Below are positions 1 to 8,458 of a DNA stretch of 64,000 nt, in pieces. The translations under genes and the position numbers were made by a program. Source of the DNA: Bacillus canaveralius (lineage in GTDB: Bacteria > Bacillota > Bacilli > Bacillales > Cytobacillaceae); assembly GCF_002860125.1 (NCBI RefSeq), contig NZ_PGVA01000024.1, positions 124,001 to 188,000 on the forward strand, in the 5' to 3' direction. How positions within the stretch are numbered: position 1 is the first letter of the stretch; each line of letters opens with the position of its first letter. The notes under the pieces are model-generated. The model did not search any database. It worked only from the letters and a program-made list of their open reading frames with translations, and was not told the origin of the DNA.

Positions 1-359
1 GCTTATTCCCCGCTCATCCTGTCCGAATAGCCCACTCATTCAGACTATTATTGCTAGTTTCCCGCCTGTCCTGTCCGAATAGCCCACTCATTCGGACTAT
101 CATATGCCAGTTTCCCGCCTGTCTTGTCCGAATAACCCGAACATTCGGACTGTCATTGCTTTTTTCCCGCTCGTCCTGTCCGAATAGCCCACTCATTCAG
201 ACTATCATTGCTTATTCCCCGCTCATCCTGTCCGAATAGCCAACTCTTTCGGACTATCATTGCTTATTCCCCGCTCATCTTGTCCGAATAACCCGAACAT
301 TCGGACTCCCATAGGTCATTCCCCGCCAACCGCTGTCCGATTTCACCCCCTCACTCGGA
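1..359. repeat. 52-53 bp tandem repeat array of short palindromes
   Basis: Six recognisable units, plus a degenerate seventh, recur with a period of 52-53 bp. The motif GTCCGAAT starts at 21, 73, 126, 178, 230, 282 and, degenerate, at 335. In each unit it is followed by a 9-nt loop (AGCCCACTC or AACCCGAAC) and then ATTCGGAC or ATTCAGAC, giving an 8-bp stem hairpin. Between hairpins lies a conserved linker resembling GCTTATTCCCCGCTCATCC. The array is cut by the window edge, so its full length is unknown. Reading frames across it are low-complexity and have no ribosome binding site, so I treat it as non-coding. Confidence 0.85.
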
Positions 360-662
360 TTAGCACCATAGCAAATTTCTAGAAATCCCTCATTCGGGAA
401 CTTATTTATCTTCTAATAATGTTTGACGGCAAATTAACCTCATTTATAATGAGCCTTTTTATCATTTTTCCACTTCAAAACTTAGCTGCTTAACGAAACT
501 TCACAGTTCTTTTTTCATTACGCCCCGGAAATCTGTGCATTGTGATCCCCCGCCTCATCCAGGGTATTCCTTGATCCTGATTCACCGCTTTACGTCTTAG
601 GACTTACAAAAAAATAATTCCCCGGCTCAATGAATTAAGAGAAAATCCGTAATACACTGATA
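360..662. other. Intergenic region without recognised gene
   Basis: AT-rich spacer between the palindrome array and the next gene. I see no open frame with a ribosome binding site, no strong hairpin and no repeat in it. Confidence 0.5.
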
Positions 663-691
663 TTGTCGATACAGTTTATTCGTTATACGAT
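663..691 (+). promoter_or_regulatory. Possible sigma-A promoter of the DUF4097 gene
   Basis: TTGTCG (663-668) and TACGAT (686-691) are separated by 17 bp and lie 46 bp upstream of the start at 737. Both boxes are imperfect, so this is only a candidate. Confidence 0.35.
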
Positions 692-736
692 AAACGAGAG
701 CTTATTACATGATCATTATAGAAAGCGGGTAAAGAA

Positions 737-1594
737 ATGAAAAGAATATTAATCATTTTTTGCATCATTCTTGGCGTGTACTTATTGTTTTTCTCCAGCT
801 TCAATATTTCAAGCCTGCTGACCGGAAAAGACGAGCAACAGGCACGAGTTACGGACAATATCGATTTGATTGAAATTGATGTTTCCAGCCTGGATGCGGT
901 GGTTATTCCTGAGGAACGGGACAATGTCAAAGCGGTGCTTGATGGTAAAGGCAAGGTAACGGTTAAAGAGCGCGGAGATAAGATTACAGTGGATTATGAT
1001 CGGAAATGGTATCAAGGTTTTGGTTTTTTCAACACGCCAACACTTGCCGTTTATATTCCCGAGAACTACAAAGAGGATATGAATATCGATATTGGTTCAG
1101 GCACATTTAATTATGATGGAGGATCGGCGGGAAATCCTGCAAAATTGAATCATTTATCACTTCACATGGGTTCAGGTGATGTGAATATAATGAACCTGGA
1201 TGTCAAAGAATACGTGCAAGACGTAGGATCAGGCAGTGTTGTGATTGAAACTCTTACTGCTGAAAAAGGTGTTTTTAATGTCAGTTCCGGAGATACGATG
1301 CTATCCAATTATTCCGGACAATTAAATGCTGATGTTTCATCGGGAGAATTAATCGTTCAAATGGCAAAACTGAACGATGCAATTAATATTGATGTCAGCT
1401 CTGGAGATGTCAGTCTCGACCTTCCTGCTGATGCCGATTTCAGTTTAAAAGGGCAAGTGAGCAGTGGGGATATTTATAGCGATTTTGATTTAAAGAACCA
1501 AAATACAAGCAAAAAGCTAATGGAAGGCACTTATGGTTCAGGTAAACATGAAATTAATTTGAATGTTTCGAGCGGACAAATTAATGTCTTTTAA
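737..1594 (+). CDS. DUF4097-type beta-helix putative adhesin, membrane anchored
   Basis: A 285-residue protein with an N-terminal hydrophobic segment (about residues 3-26) that serves as signal anchor. The rest is predicted extracellular. It is rich in Gly/Ser/Asp turns, with VSSGD-like motifs recurring roughly every 20-25 residues (SSGDTML, SSGELIV, SSGDVSL, SSGDIYS, SSGQINV). This is the pattern of the DUF4097 right-handed beta-helix family. Such proteins are often linked to cell-envelope stress, but the function of this one is not known. It is monocistronic. The start has only a weak ribosome binding site, and no terminator is obvious immediately downstream. Confidence 0.8.
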   Translation: MKRILIIFCIILGVYLLFFSSFNISSLLTGKDEQQARVTDNIDLIEIDVSSLDAVVIPEERDNVKAVLDGKGKVTVKERGDKITVDYDRKWYQGFGFFNTPTLAVYIPENYKEDMNIDIGSGTFNYDGGSAGNPAKLNHLSLHMGSGDVNIMNLDVKEYVQDVGSGSVVIETLTAEKGVFNVSSGDTMLSNYSGQLNADVSSGELIVQMAKLNDAINIDVSSGDVSLDLPADADFSLKGQVSSGDIYSDFDLKNQNTSKKLMEGTYGSGKHEINLNVSSGQINVF

Positions 1595-1656
1595 TTCGTG
1601 AGGAGAATACTTGCCATTCTCCTTTTTTACATATAATGTTTATAAAATCCTATGAC

Positions 1657-1751
1657 GAACACTTTCCCATTTTCCAAATGAGTTTTGGCCTTCATGAGCC
1701 CTGTAAAGAACACTTTCCTATTTTCCACATGAGTTTTGGCCTTCATGAGCC
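1657..1751. repeat. Two-copy direct repeat, period 51 bp
   Basis: A 44-bp segment at 1657-1700 recurs at 1708-1751 with two mismatches. Both copies begin GAACACTTTCC and end with GGCCTTCATGAGCC. The period (51 bp) is close to that of the array at 1-359, but the sequence is unrelated. Confidence 0.8.
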
Positions 1752-1835
1752 ATAAAAGCACCCGCTCTCTTTGCCCATCTAAAGATAGCTGGAAAATGTT
1801 AAATACAAGTTATAGATAAGCAGTTCCATGCCTTA

Positions 1836-1928
1836 TTACGATTTAACCCTCCCTGACAGATGTGGACTCAAGTGTCCAGCCAGCCAAAGAGCCGCCAAAA
1901 TAATGAATAACATTCCTATTCTTTTCAT
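1836..1928 (-). CDS. 30-residue single-pass membrane peptide, function unknown
   Basis: ATG at 1928 is preceded on the minus strand by GAAAGGAAC about 8 nt away, a good Bacillus ribosome binding site. The 30 codons give a product with a basic start (MKR), one hydrophobic helix (about residues 4-18, GMLFIILAALWLAGH) and a basic C-terminus (SGRVKS), ending at TAA 1836-1838. The shape fits a small bacterial membrane peptide. I recognise no family. It lies between the DUF4097 gene and the left end of the insertion element and has no obvious operon partner. Confidence 0.5.
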   Translation of the reverse strand: MKRIGMLFIILAALWLAGHLSPHLSGRVKS

Positions 1929-1994
1929 GGCTTGTTCCTTTCATGTATAGTCACAAAATACTTCTATTTTCTGTTACTGAATTCCTTCAAAAAG

Positions 1995-2042
1995 AAGAGA
2001 ACCGCAGCTTTAAACTAACGGGTTCTCTTGATGGGGACAAAA
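1995..2042 (+). repeat. Left terminal inverted repeat of the insertion element
   Basis: Matches the reverse complement of 4976-5023 with a few substitutions and 1-2 nt gaps. It contains its own internal palindrome (AGAGAACC ... GGTTCTCT), so each end can also fold by itself. Confidence 0.8.
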
Positions 2043-2067
2043 CAATAAAATAACATATAAAATCGCA

Positions 2068-2100
2068 GACCTATCAGCATTATCTGATAGGTCATTTTTT
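2068..2100 (+). terminator. Terminator just inside the left end of the element
   Basis: A perfect 10-bp stem, GACCTATCAG/CTGATAGGTC, with loop CATTAT, is followed by ATTTTTT. It would block transcription entering the element from the left. Confidence 0.75.
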
Positions 2101-2254
2101 ATTGATATAGAGCCATTTGTTTGGATAATTCAATAAAAATAGCACCAAAAATAGCATACAGGTGACAATGTACAATAGTCATGAAGTGCGATTTAATTGG
2201 CTAAAATATATACTAAAAAGTGTGCTATTTTTCCTAAATAAGGGAGGCTTTATT

Positions 2255-2515
2255 ATGCGATTTATGGTGCCAAAGGAAAAGAATTTAAAAAAGGCAGATT
2301 GGGAAGTATCGCAAAAGATAATAGATTTGGTCAAGGCTTATTCCGAATACACGGATAACACCGAAAATGAGGTTGTCGAGTATTATTTAAGCCAAATTCA
2401 AGAAGATGAACGGTTCCGAGCTTGGGCTATGAAGAAGCGGAATAACAAGAAACTGTTGAAATTATTGGAGATTGAAGAACCTCAAAACGGAGGGACTGCC
2501 AGTAGAGCAAATTAA
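2255..2515 (+). CDS. Small element-encoded protein (86 aa), possible transposition accessory
   Basis: ATG at 2255 is preceded by AGGGAGG with 7-nt spacing. The longer frame opening at 2162 has no ribosome binding site, so the internal start is preferred. The product is highly charged and predicted helical (VSQKIIDLVKAYSEY, ending with Lys/Arg- and Glu-rich stretches), with no cysteines and no membrane segment. It is the first gene of the insertion element and is followed by a second small ORF and the transposase. It resembles the small helper proteins that precede some transposases, but I recognise no family. Confidence 0.6.
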   Translation: MRFMVPKEKNLKKADWEVSQKIIDLVKAYSEYTDNTENEVVEYYLSQIQEDERFRAWAMKKRNNKKLLKLLEIEEPQNGGTASRAN

Positions 2516-2568
2516 AACGACTCGCAACCGTTTCGGATACGATTGTTGAAATTGATAGTCCGTTCTCA

Positions 2569-2856
2569 TTGGATGAAATTAACCAAAGAAATAAAGATTA
2601 TCCCATTCTATCGGATAAAAAATTTGCGACGAAGTACAGTAAATCTTTGTTTCATCCAGTTACATTTCGGATAAACGGGGTTGATCCAGTATCCAATATA
2701 ACTTCTGTGATGACCAGTTTTGTAAGTGGTTTGGTCAGCCTCAAGTCCGATTTACCACAGTCAAAAATAAACCATATCGCTACAAACTTGTCGGGCAATC
2801 AAATAAGAAATCAATCCAATGCAATCCTGACCCCATTTATCCAAACAGGGGAATGA
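2569..2856 (+). CDS. Second small element ORF, probably 5'-disrupted
   Basis: An open frame that can start at TTG 2569. It stays open further upstream to about 2516, without an ATG/GTG and without a ribosome binding site, so the original start was probably lost to a frame lesion near 2500. The last codon overlaps the transposase start in an ATGA arrangement (2853-2856), which argues the frame is genuine and translationally coupled. The product has no recognisable motif and is moderately polar with a Ser/Asn-rich C-terminal half. The family is unknown. Confidence 0.4.
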   Translation: MDEINQRNKDYPILSDKKFATKYSKSLFHPVTFRINGVDPVSNITSVMTSFVSGLVSLKSDLPQSKINHIATNLSGNQIRNQSNAILTPFIQTGE

Positions 2857-4452
2857 TTTTCAATTGCACTTCTAAAACCTATTCAAATTGGAGCGTAGCA
2901 CAGGAAATCGAACGGTTAATCCGCATCAATTCTGTAAAGGATATAGAGCCTGAACCAGTTTCATAAAGAATCCTGTGAATATACAGATGAAAATCCATTT
3001 GAACATCCCTCCCTTTTCTATAAAAGAGGGAAAAGCAAAACGGGAACGCAGCGATGGCAATGTAAAAAGTGCGGGAAAAGAACAGATATGATGCCGACAA
3101 GAAGGCAAACATCCACCTACAATCAAAAGAGAAATGACATCCTTCCATTGTTCACGAAGCTGCTTGTCAACAAAATGCCTGTTTCAAGAGCTATTGATGT
3201 TTTGGAGATTGGTGTCAAAACCTATTACAGCAAACTGGAATGGATCTATCGTCGGTGCTTAGAATTTTTGGAGCGGCACGAACAAAAGCCACTTCAAAAT
3301 AAAACATTTGGAACGGTCTGGTTAAATACTGACAAGATGATTTATAATTTGAACAATGTTCGAAAGAAAGGAATGGGCGGAGCGAGATATGATGATGTGG
3401 AAGATACGCAATTTTCAACTCATATCATCATTTCTGCCGATGTATTTTCCCGTTATGTATATCGGGCAGATGTTGCTTTTGATTGGGATGTACGGATGGA
3501 AGATATAATGCTTGATACCATTTTATATAAAGATGACCATCTGCATCTATTTGCTCGTAAACATGCAAGATTACGGTTCAGCTCTTATCCGCAAGAGCCA
3601 ACGGAAAATGACACTCAAACGATGGCTGAGTACAAGAAAAAACTCGATGAATTCGATACCAGAAACCACTATATTGAAGGGTTGCATACAAACGGAACTT
3701 ACACCACTATGGCTCATTATTGGCTTATCAAAGACCTGTTAAAGGCACAAAATTGGCGATTTGTGACCGATAACGAAAGTTCCTTGCATTCAGCAATGTA
3801 TCGGGTGTTTTCGGAGGATTTCAGGTCATTTTCGGCTCATCATTTCTTGTGCCTAACCGACCGTGAGAAATCACGGAAACAAGCCTACCAGGAGTTCAGT
3901 GAGGCAAGTACCGATTTGTATAATTAGGGATTGGCGACGGGAATCGACAGCCGCAATCCTTATACAATTGCCTATCATTATCTTGTAGATTTGTTTAAAA
4001 ATCGTGGTCATCAATTTCATAAGGAGATTGTCTTACCGACACACAGCTTCACGGTCAAAGATAATAATCCAATTGTTCATCCCCTTGCTTCCATTGACCG
4101 AGGATATACGAAAGTGGATTGCAAGACGGACTTATCTTCACTGGAACCTGAAGAAGTTGCAAGGTTAATTTTGAATGTAAATGACCACGCCACCAACTTC
4201 TTTATCCAACACATTCGCAGAAAATTGTCGGTCCTGGAACGCCCACTCACAACTGCAAGAGGTGATGGGAAAAGCTATATCTATTCGAATTTCAATCCCA
4301 AATACGCTCAAATGGCTACCACAATCCTCCGAACGTATTACAATTTTTGTTTGCCTTATAAATCTTATGATAAGCAAAAGTTGACTCCTGCACAGCGTTT
4401 AGGGATTACTGACAAGAGATTTAACATTGAAGATATATTGTATTTAAGGTGA
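2853..4452 (+). pseudogene. Transposase of the insertion element, with +1 frameshift and in-frame amber codon
   Basis: ATG 2853 overlaps the previous stop (ATGA). The first frame runs 37 codons to TAA 2964-2966. The coding sequence then continues in the +1 frame with a zinc-ribbon segment (TQRWQCKKCGKRTDMM, about 3043-3090) and a long helical region. Acidic residues that could form a DDE-type active site follow: WLNTDKM (about 3319) and VTDNESSLHSA (about 3760). A TAG at 3925-3927 interrupts the same frame, and reading continues to 4452, ending with LTPAQRLGITDKRF. If both lesions are ignored the protein would be about 530 aa. The zinc ribbon recalls IS1/IS1595-type InsA domains, but I cannot assign an IS family. 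It is either inactive or depends on recoding. Confidence 0.7.
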
Positions 4453-4544
4453 GTGTAAAAATTAGAAAAATTAATAAAGGATGGTGAAAATATAAGCTAA
4501 AATTAGAAGGTAAATAATAAACAGGGTGAAGGAGTTTTAGGTTG

Positions 4545-4835
4545 ATGGGCAGGTTAAGTAAGTTCTCGTTTATGTGCATAGGCTTCAATTTGTTATTAAA
4601 TATTTTGCTTTTTTTATTAATTAGAATTCCGTTTTCAGGTGGAGTAATCTTCGGAACCATTTACCAAATTGTACTTTTTGGCAATATAGTCCTACCAGTT
4701 ATGGTATCACTTGGGGGAGCTATGTTAGGAATTGGTTCTATAATACTTAAGGAAAAACCGTTAGTAAAATCAATGATTGCGATAGTATCTAATATTATTT
4801 ATATAATTGCATACTTTTCTGTTTGGTCTATGTAA
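4545..4835 (+). CDS. Small three-helix membrane protein, passenger gene of the insertion element
   Basis: ATG 4545 follows GAAGGAG by about 10 nt; TTG 4542 is an alternative start with shorter spacing. The 96-residue product has three hydrophobic segments (about residues 8-30, 38-62 and 73-95), with a short charged loop, LKEKPL, before the last. Its base composition is clearly AT-richer than the flanking chromosome. It lies between the transposase and the right end of the element and has its own terminator, so it is likely cargo and not part of transposition. I recognise no family. Confidence 0.6.
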   Translation: MGRLSKFSFMCIGFNLLLNILLFLLIRIPFSGGVIFGTIYQIVLFGNIVLPVMVSLGGAMLGIGSIILKEKPLVKSMIAIVSNIIYIIAYFSVWSM

Positions 4836-4904
4836 AACATTGGAAAATTGTGAGAAATAGCGGATACCAATGTCGAATTTTTATGTTAAATATTAAAGCG
4901 ATTT

Positions 4905-4938
4905 AAAAAGCATCGGTGCGAAAACCGATGCTTTTTTT
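4905..4938 (+). terminator. Terminator of the passenger gene inside the right end
   Basis: AAGCATCGG/CCGATGCTT stem with loop TGCGAAAA, followed by seven T. It lies about 40 bp inside the right inverted repeat. Confidence 0.85.
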
Positions 4939-4975
4939 GATGCTAAAATTTTGTGATTTTTATTGTTTTTTTTAC

Positions 4976-5023
4976 TTTTGTCCCCCAGAAGAGAACCCGT
5001 TAGCTTTAAACTGCGGTTCTCTT
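4976..5023 (-). repeat. Right terminal inverted repeat of the insertion element
   Basis: Inverted counterpart of 1995-2042. It carries the same internal AGAGAACC...GGTTCTCT palindrome. The palindrome may also act as the transcript end of the minus-strand glucosidase operon that stops at 5047. Confidence 0.8.
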
Positions 5024-5046
5024 AAGTGAAACAAGTCGTGGACTTG

Positions 5047-6690
5047 TCAGATATTTAACTCATAAACTCTCGCTTCATGCGGCCTTATATTCATTGTCTC
5101 TGAGAAGTCTGCACAATCTTCATTCGGGTAGTTTGAGATGATTAGCTTTCCTGTCGATATTTCTGAAACAGGAGTGTACGAGTTTGCCTTATCCGAATGG
5201 TTTAAAATGACCAACCATGTCTTGCCATTGTAAGTGCGGGTATAAACATATAAATTTGGGTCGTCTTTGGATAAATCTTTATAATCCCCATAAACCATAA
5301 CCTCATGGTCTTTTCTTAACGATATAAGCTTTTGATAATAATAGAAAACAGAATCAGGGTCCTTTAATGCTTTTTCCACATTAATACCCCGATAATTCGG
5401 GTTCACTTTTATCCATGGTCTTCCCGACGTGAACCCAGCCTGATCGCTATCATCCCACTGCATTGGCGTTCTTGAATTATCGCGGCTGGGTAGAAGCAGG
5501 CTTTCAAACACTTCATCCGGATCCTGCCCTTTTTCAACCAATTCTTTGTACTTGTTCTTCATAGCAACATCATCATAATCATCGATCGAATCAAAGCGGA
5601 CCCCGGTCATGCCGATTTCTTCGCCTTGATAAACATATGGCATGCCCGGCAGAGTATGAACCATGGTCGCCAGCAGTTTCGCAGATTCAACACGGTATTC
5701 ACGATCGTTTCCATACCGGGTTACCTGGCGCGTGTGATCATGATTATTGAGAAACTGCGAATTCCAGCCTTTCCCCTTCAAGCCTTCATACCAGCGGGTT
5801 TGGATTTCCTTATAACGAAGCATATCCCACGTCGCCATTTCGTCGGCAACCTGAAAATGAAAGAGTGTGTTCAGCTCGTTTCTGTCTTCCCCTACATAAA
5901 GCAGGCCTTCCTCCGGCGTCACGAACGGAATTTCCCCTACTGTCATCACGTCGTAATGCTGCAGAACTTCCCTGTTCATTTCCTGCAAATAATCATGTAT
6001 CCCCGGATTATTGGCCAAGTAGCTAATATCGAATGGATTTTCGGCATCTGGAAATCCTTCCTGTTTTGCAAGCAAATTAATGACATCCATGCGGAATCCA
6101 TCGATCCCTTTATCAAGCCAAAAGCGCATCATTTTATAAATTTCGCTGCGAAGCTCCGGGTTTTGCCAGTTTAAATCAGGCTGCTCGACCGCAAACGAAT
6201 GGAAATAATATTGGCCGGTTGCCTCATCCAGCTCCCATGTCGACGGGGCAAAATAAGACCGCCAATTGCTCGGCTCCCGCCCGTCCTTCGGATCTTTCCA
6301 AATATACCAATCACGCTTTTGATTATCAATTGAGGAACGGGATTCAATGAACCATGGATGTTTGTCAGAAGTATGGTTAACAACAAGGTCCATAATCACT
6401 TTCATGCCACGCTCATGAATTGCTTTCACAAGCGTCTCGAAGGTTGGCATGTCGCCAGCCTTGCCCATTACTCCATAATAATCGCTGATATCATAGCCAT
6501 TATCGCGATCAGGTGATTCGTAAAAAGGATTAAGCCAAATAACATCAACGCCAAGACTTTTTATATAATCAAGCTTCTCGATTACACCTTGCAGGTCACC
6601 ATAGCCATCCCCGTTCGTATCATAGAAACTGCGCCAATACACTTGGTATACAACAGCTTCCTTCCACCATGTTTTTTTCAGTGAATTCAT
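5047..6690 (-). CDS. GH13 alpha-glucosidase (oligo-1,6-glucosidase type)
   Basis: A cytoplasmic (beta/alpha)8 glycoside hydrolase of 547 aa that would release glucose from the non-reducing end of imported oligosaccharides. Catalytic residues are visible: nucleophile D202 in GFRMDVIN, acid/base E253 in VGEIP, and D318 in NNHDH. QPDLNW marks the alpha-glucosidase subgroup. Valine directly after the nucleophile (MDV) is characteristic of enzymes that accept alpha-1,6 bonds, so isomaltose-type substrates are likely. ATG 6690 is chosen because GGGAG precedes it; the frame stays open 32 codons further upstream without a ribosome binding site. It is the last gene of the sugar operon and a paralogue of its neighbour. 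Confidence 0.9.
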   Translation of the reverse strand: MNSLKKTWWKEAVVYQVYWRSFYDTNGDGYGDLQGVIEKLDYIKSLGVDVIWLNPFYESPDRDNGYDISDYYGVMGKAGDMPTFETLVKAIHERGMKVIMDLVVNHTSDKHPWFIESRSSIDNQKRDWYIWKDPKDGREPSNWRSYFAPSTWELDEATGQYYFHSFAVEQPDLNWQNPELRSEIYKMMRFWLDKGIDGFRMDVINLLAKQEGFPDAENPFDISYLANNPGIHDYLQEMNREVLQHYDVMTVGEIPFVTPEEGLLYVGEDRNELNTLFHFQVADEMATWDMLRYKEIQTRWYEGLKGKGWNSQFLNNHDHTRQVTRYGNDREYRVESAKLLATMVHTLPGMPYVYQGEEIGMTGVRFDSIDDYDDVAMKNKYKELVEKGQDPDEVFESLLLPSRDNSRTPMQWDDSDQAGFTSGRPWIKVNPNYRGINVEKALKDPDSVFYYYQKLISLRKDHEVMVYGDYKDLSKDDPNLYVYTRTYNGKTWLVILNHSDKANSYTPVSEISTGKLIISNYPNEDCADFSETMNIRPHEARVYELNI

Positions 6691-6712
6691 CAAGGTCAGC
6701 TCCCGTTCTAAA

Positions 6713-8392
6713 TTAAAAACCCTTATAAACTCTTGCTTCATATGGCCGCAATTCAAACGATAGAGATGGCTTTCCTTCAATCGCATAGTTGCTGGTTAAT
6801 AGTTCATTTGCAGTGAAATCGACATCTTCAGGCAATGAGAATGGAACAGATTCACCGCTAAAATTAGTGACGACCAACAGCTTCTCATTTTCCAGGGAAC
6901 GGGTATAAGCAAAAATTTGCTTATCTTCCGGAAGAATCAATTGATAATCCCCATAAACAATAATCGGATGTTGTTTGCGAAGTTTAATAAGCTTGCGATA
7001 ATAATGATAAACTGAGTTTTGATCTTCAACCGCTTGTTTTGCATTAATTTCATGGTAGTTAGGGTTTATTTTCAACCAAGGTTCACCGGTTGTAAAGCCG
7101 GCATGTTCTGAGTCGTCCCATTGAAAAGGTGTTCTGGCATTATCCCTGCCCTTGACGTAAATCGATTCCATCACTTTATCATGGCTTTCATTGCCTTCAA
7201 TCACTTTTTCCTTGTACATATTTAGGATTTCAATATCTTTATAGTCTTTAATCGAATCAAAGCGGACATTGGTCATGCCGATTTCTTCACCCTGGTAAAT
7301 ATACGGAGTACCTTGAAGCATATGGAGGAATGTCGCGAGCATTTTCGCCGACTCTACCCGATATTTCCCATCGTCGCCAAACCGGGACACCATGCGCGGC
7401 TGGTCGTGGTTATTTAAGTAAAGACTGTTCCAGCCTTCCCCGTTTAGGCCTGTTTGCCACTTCGTAATACTTTGTTTTAAATCACGAAGATCAAGAGGTC
7501 TTAAATCCCACTTTCCATTTGGTCCTGAATCCAGATCGACATGTTCAAATTGGAAAACCATATCTAGTTCTTCGCGATCGTCCCTTGTATAAAGCTTCGC
7601 TTCGTCTACAGTAACACCCGGCATTTCACCAACGGTCATGATGTCATATTTTGAAAGAACTTCATTGTTCATTTCATGCAAAAACTCATGAATACGGGGG
7701 CCGTTCATATAAAACCTCCCGCCTCCCACATACTTTTTCCCTTCAGGATTAGGAGCGTCCAGTAGGCCTGGTTCTTTGGAGATAAAGTTGATCACATCCA
7801 TTCGGAAGCCGTCAATCCCTTGATCTAGCCACCATGTCATCATTTTGTAAACTTCTTTCCTTAAGTCAGGGTTCTCCCAATTCAGATCTGGCTGTTTTTT
7901 ACTGAATAAATGAAGATAATACTCTTCTGTCGCTTCATCGTATTGCCAGGCAGAACCGCTGAACGCCGACTCCCAATTATTCGGCTCACGCCCATCCTTT
8001 CCCGGGCGCCAAACATAATAGTCTCGATAAGGATTGTCCTTCGATTTTCTTGATTCAACAAACCACTTATGCTCATCGGATGAATGGTTCACGACCAGAT
8101 CCATAATCAGCTTCATGCCGCGATTGTGCACTTCTGTAAGCAGCTTCTCCCAGTCTTGCATTGTTCCGAATTCATCCATAATATCCTGGTAATCACTAAT
8201 GTCATAACCATTGTCATCATTCGGGGATTTATAGACCGGTGATAACCAGATGACATCGACACCCAATTCTTTCAAATAATCAAGTTTTTCGGTAATTCCT
8301 TGTAAATCACCGATCCCGTCGCCATTGCTATCATTAAAGCTGCGGGGATAAATTTGATAAATGACGCTCTCTTTCCACCAGGTTTTGTTCAA
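6713..8392 (-). CDS. GH13 alpha-glucosidase (oligo-1,6-glucosidase type), second copy
   Basis: About 559 aa, collinear with the downstream paralogue. Nucleophile D199 lies in GFRMDVIN, acid/base E256 in VGEMPG, with NNHDQPR and QPDLNW also present. The MDV signature again indicates alpha-1,6 specificity, as in Bacillus MalL. It carries a longer loop around residues 215-232 (PEGKKYVGGGRFYMNGP) that the other copy lacks, so the two may divide substrates. TTG 8392, preceded by GGAG, is the most likely start; GTG 8410 has no ribosome binding site. It lies between the permease genes and the other glucosidase, in the same direction. Confidence 0.88.
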   Translation of the reverse strand: MNKTWWKESVIYQIYPRSFNDSNGDGIGDLQGITEKLDYLKELGVDVIWLSPVYKSPNDDNGYDISDYQDIMDEFGTMQDWEKLLTEVHNRGMKLIMDLVVNHSSDEHKWFVESRKSKDNPYRDYYVWRPGKDGREPNNWESAFSGSAWQYDEATEEYYLHLFSKKQPDLNWENPDLRKEVYKMMTWWLDQGIDGFRMDVINFISKEPGLLDAPNPEGKKYVGGGRFYMNGPRIHEFLHEMNNEVLSKYDIMTVGEMPGVTVDEAKLYTRDDREELDMVFQFEHVDLDSGPNGKWDLRPLDLRDLKQSITKWQTGLNGEGWNSLYLNNHDQPRMVSRFGDDGKYRVESAKMLATFLHMLQGTPYIYQGEEIGMTNVRFDSIKDYKDIEILNMYKEKVIEGNESHDKVMESIYVKGRDNARTPFQWDDSEHAGFTTGEPWLKINPNYHEINAKQAVEDQNSVYHYYRKLIKLRKQHPIIVYGDYQLILPEDKQIFAYTRSLENEKLLVVTNFSGESVPFSLPEDVDFTANELLTSNYAIEGKPSLSFELRPYEARVYKGF

Positions 8393-8458
8393 AACGATCG
8401 CTCCAATCACTGATTTTTGTATAGCGTATTATTGTAGTTTCTACATTCTTAAAACTGT

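Larger units (their letters stand above)
1995..5023. mobile_element. 3.03-kb insertion element, family not identified
   Basis: The ends at 1995-2042 and 4976-5023 are imperfect inverted repeats of about 48 bp, both reading AAGAGAACCGCAG inward and ending in a GGGGACAAAA-like block. Inside, all on the plus strand, are an 86-aa ORF, a 95-aa ORF, a transposase-like gene with a zinc ribbon and acidic DxE-like residues, and a small membrane protein. Factor-independent terminators lie just inside both ends. The transposase reading frame is broken twice, so this copy is probably not autonomous. AAG flanks both ends, but a longer target-site duplication is not visible. The element lies only 23 bp from the stop codon of the glucosidase gene that ends at 5047. 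Confidence 0.8.

Noticed and set aside
14-239. Open frames through the palindrome array
   Set aside because: Frames on both strands are repeat-translated, lack ribosome binding sites and have low complexity.
1-359. CRISPR array
   Set aside because: Units are nearly identical along their full 52 bp, including the parts that would be spacers, and no cas gene is in the window. It is a tandem repeat.
1981-1994. Target-site duplication of the insertion element
   Set aside because: Only AAG is shared by the two flanks; the internal repeat also ends in AAG, so it cannot be distinguished from the element ends.
2162-2254. Longer N-terminus for the first element gene
   Set aside because: No ribosome binding site at 2162, while ATG 2255 has a perfect AGGGAGG.
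5626-6174. 182-aa plus-strand ORF inside the glucosidase gene
   Set aside because: Antisense shadow of a well-supported GH13 gene, no start signal.
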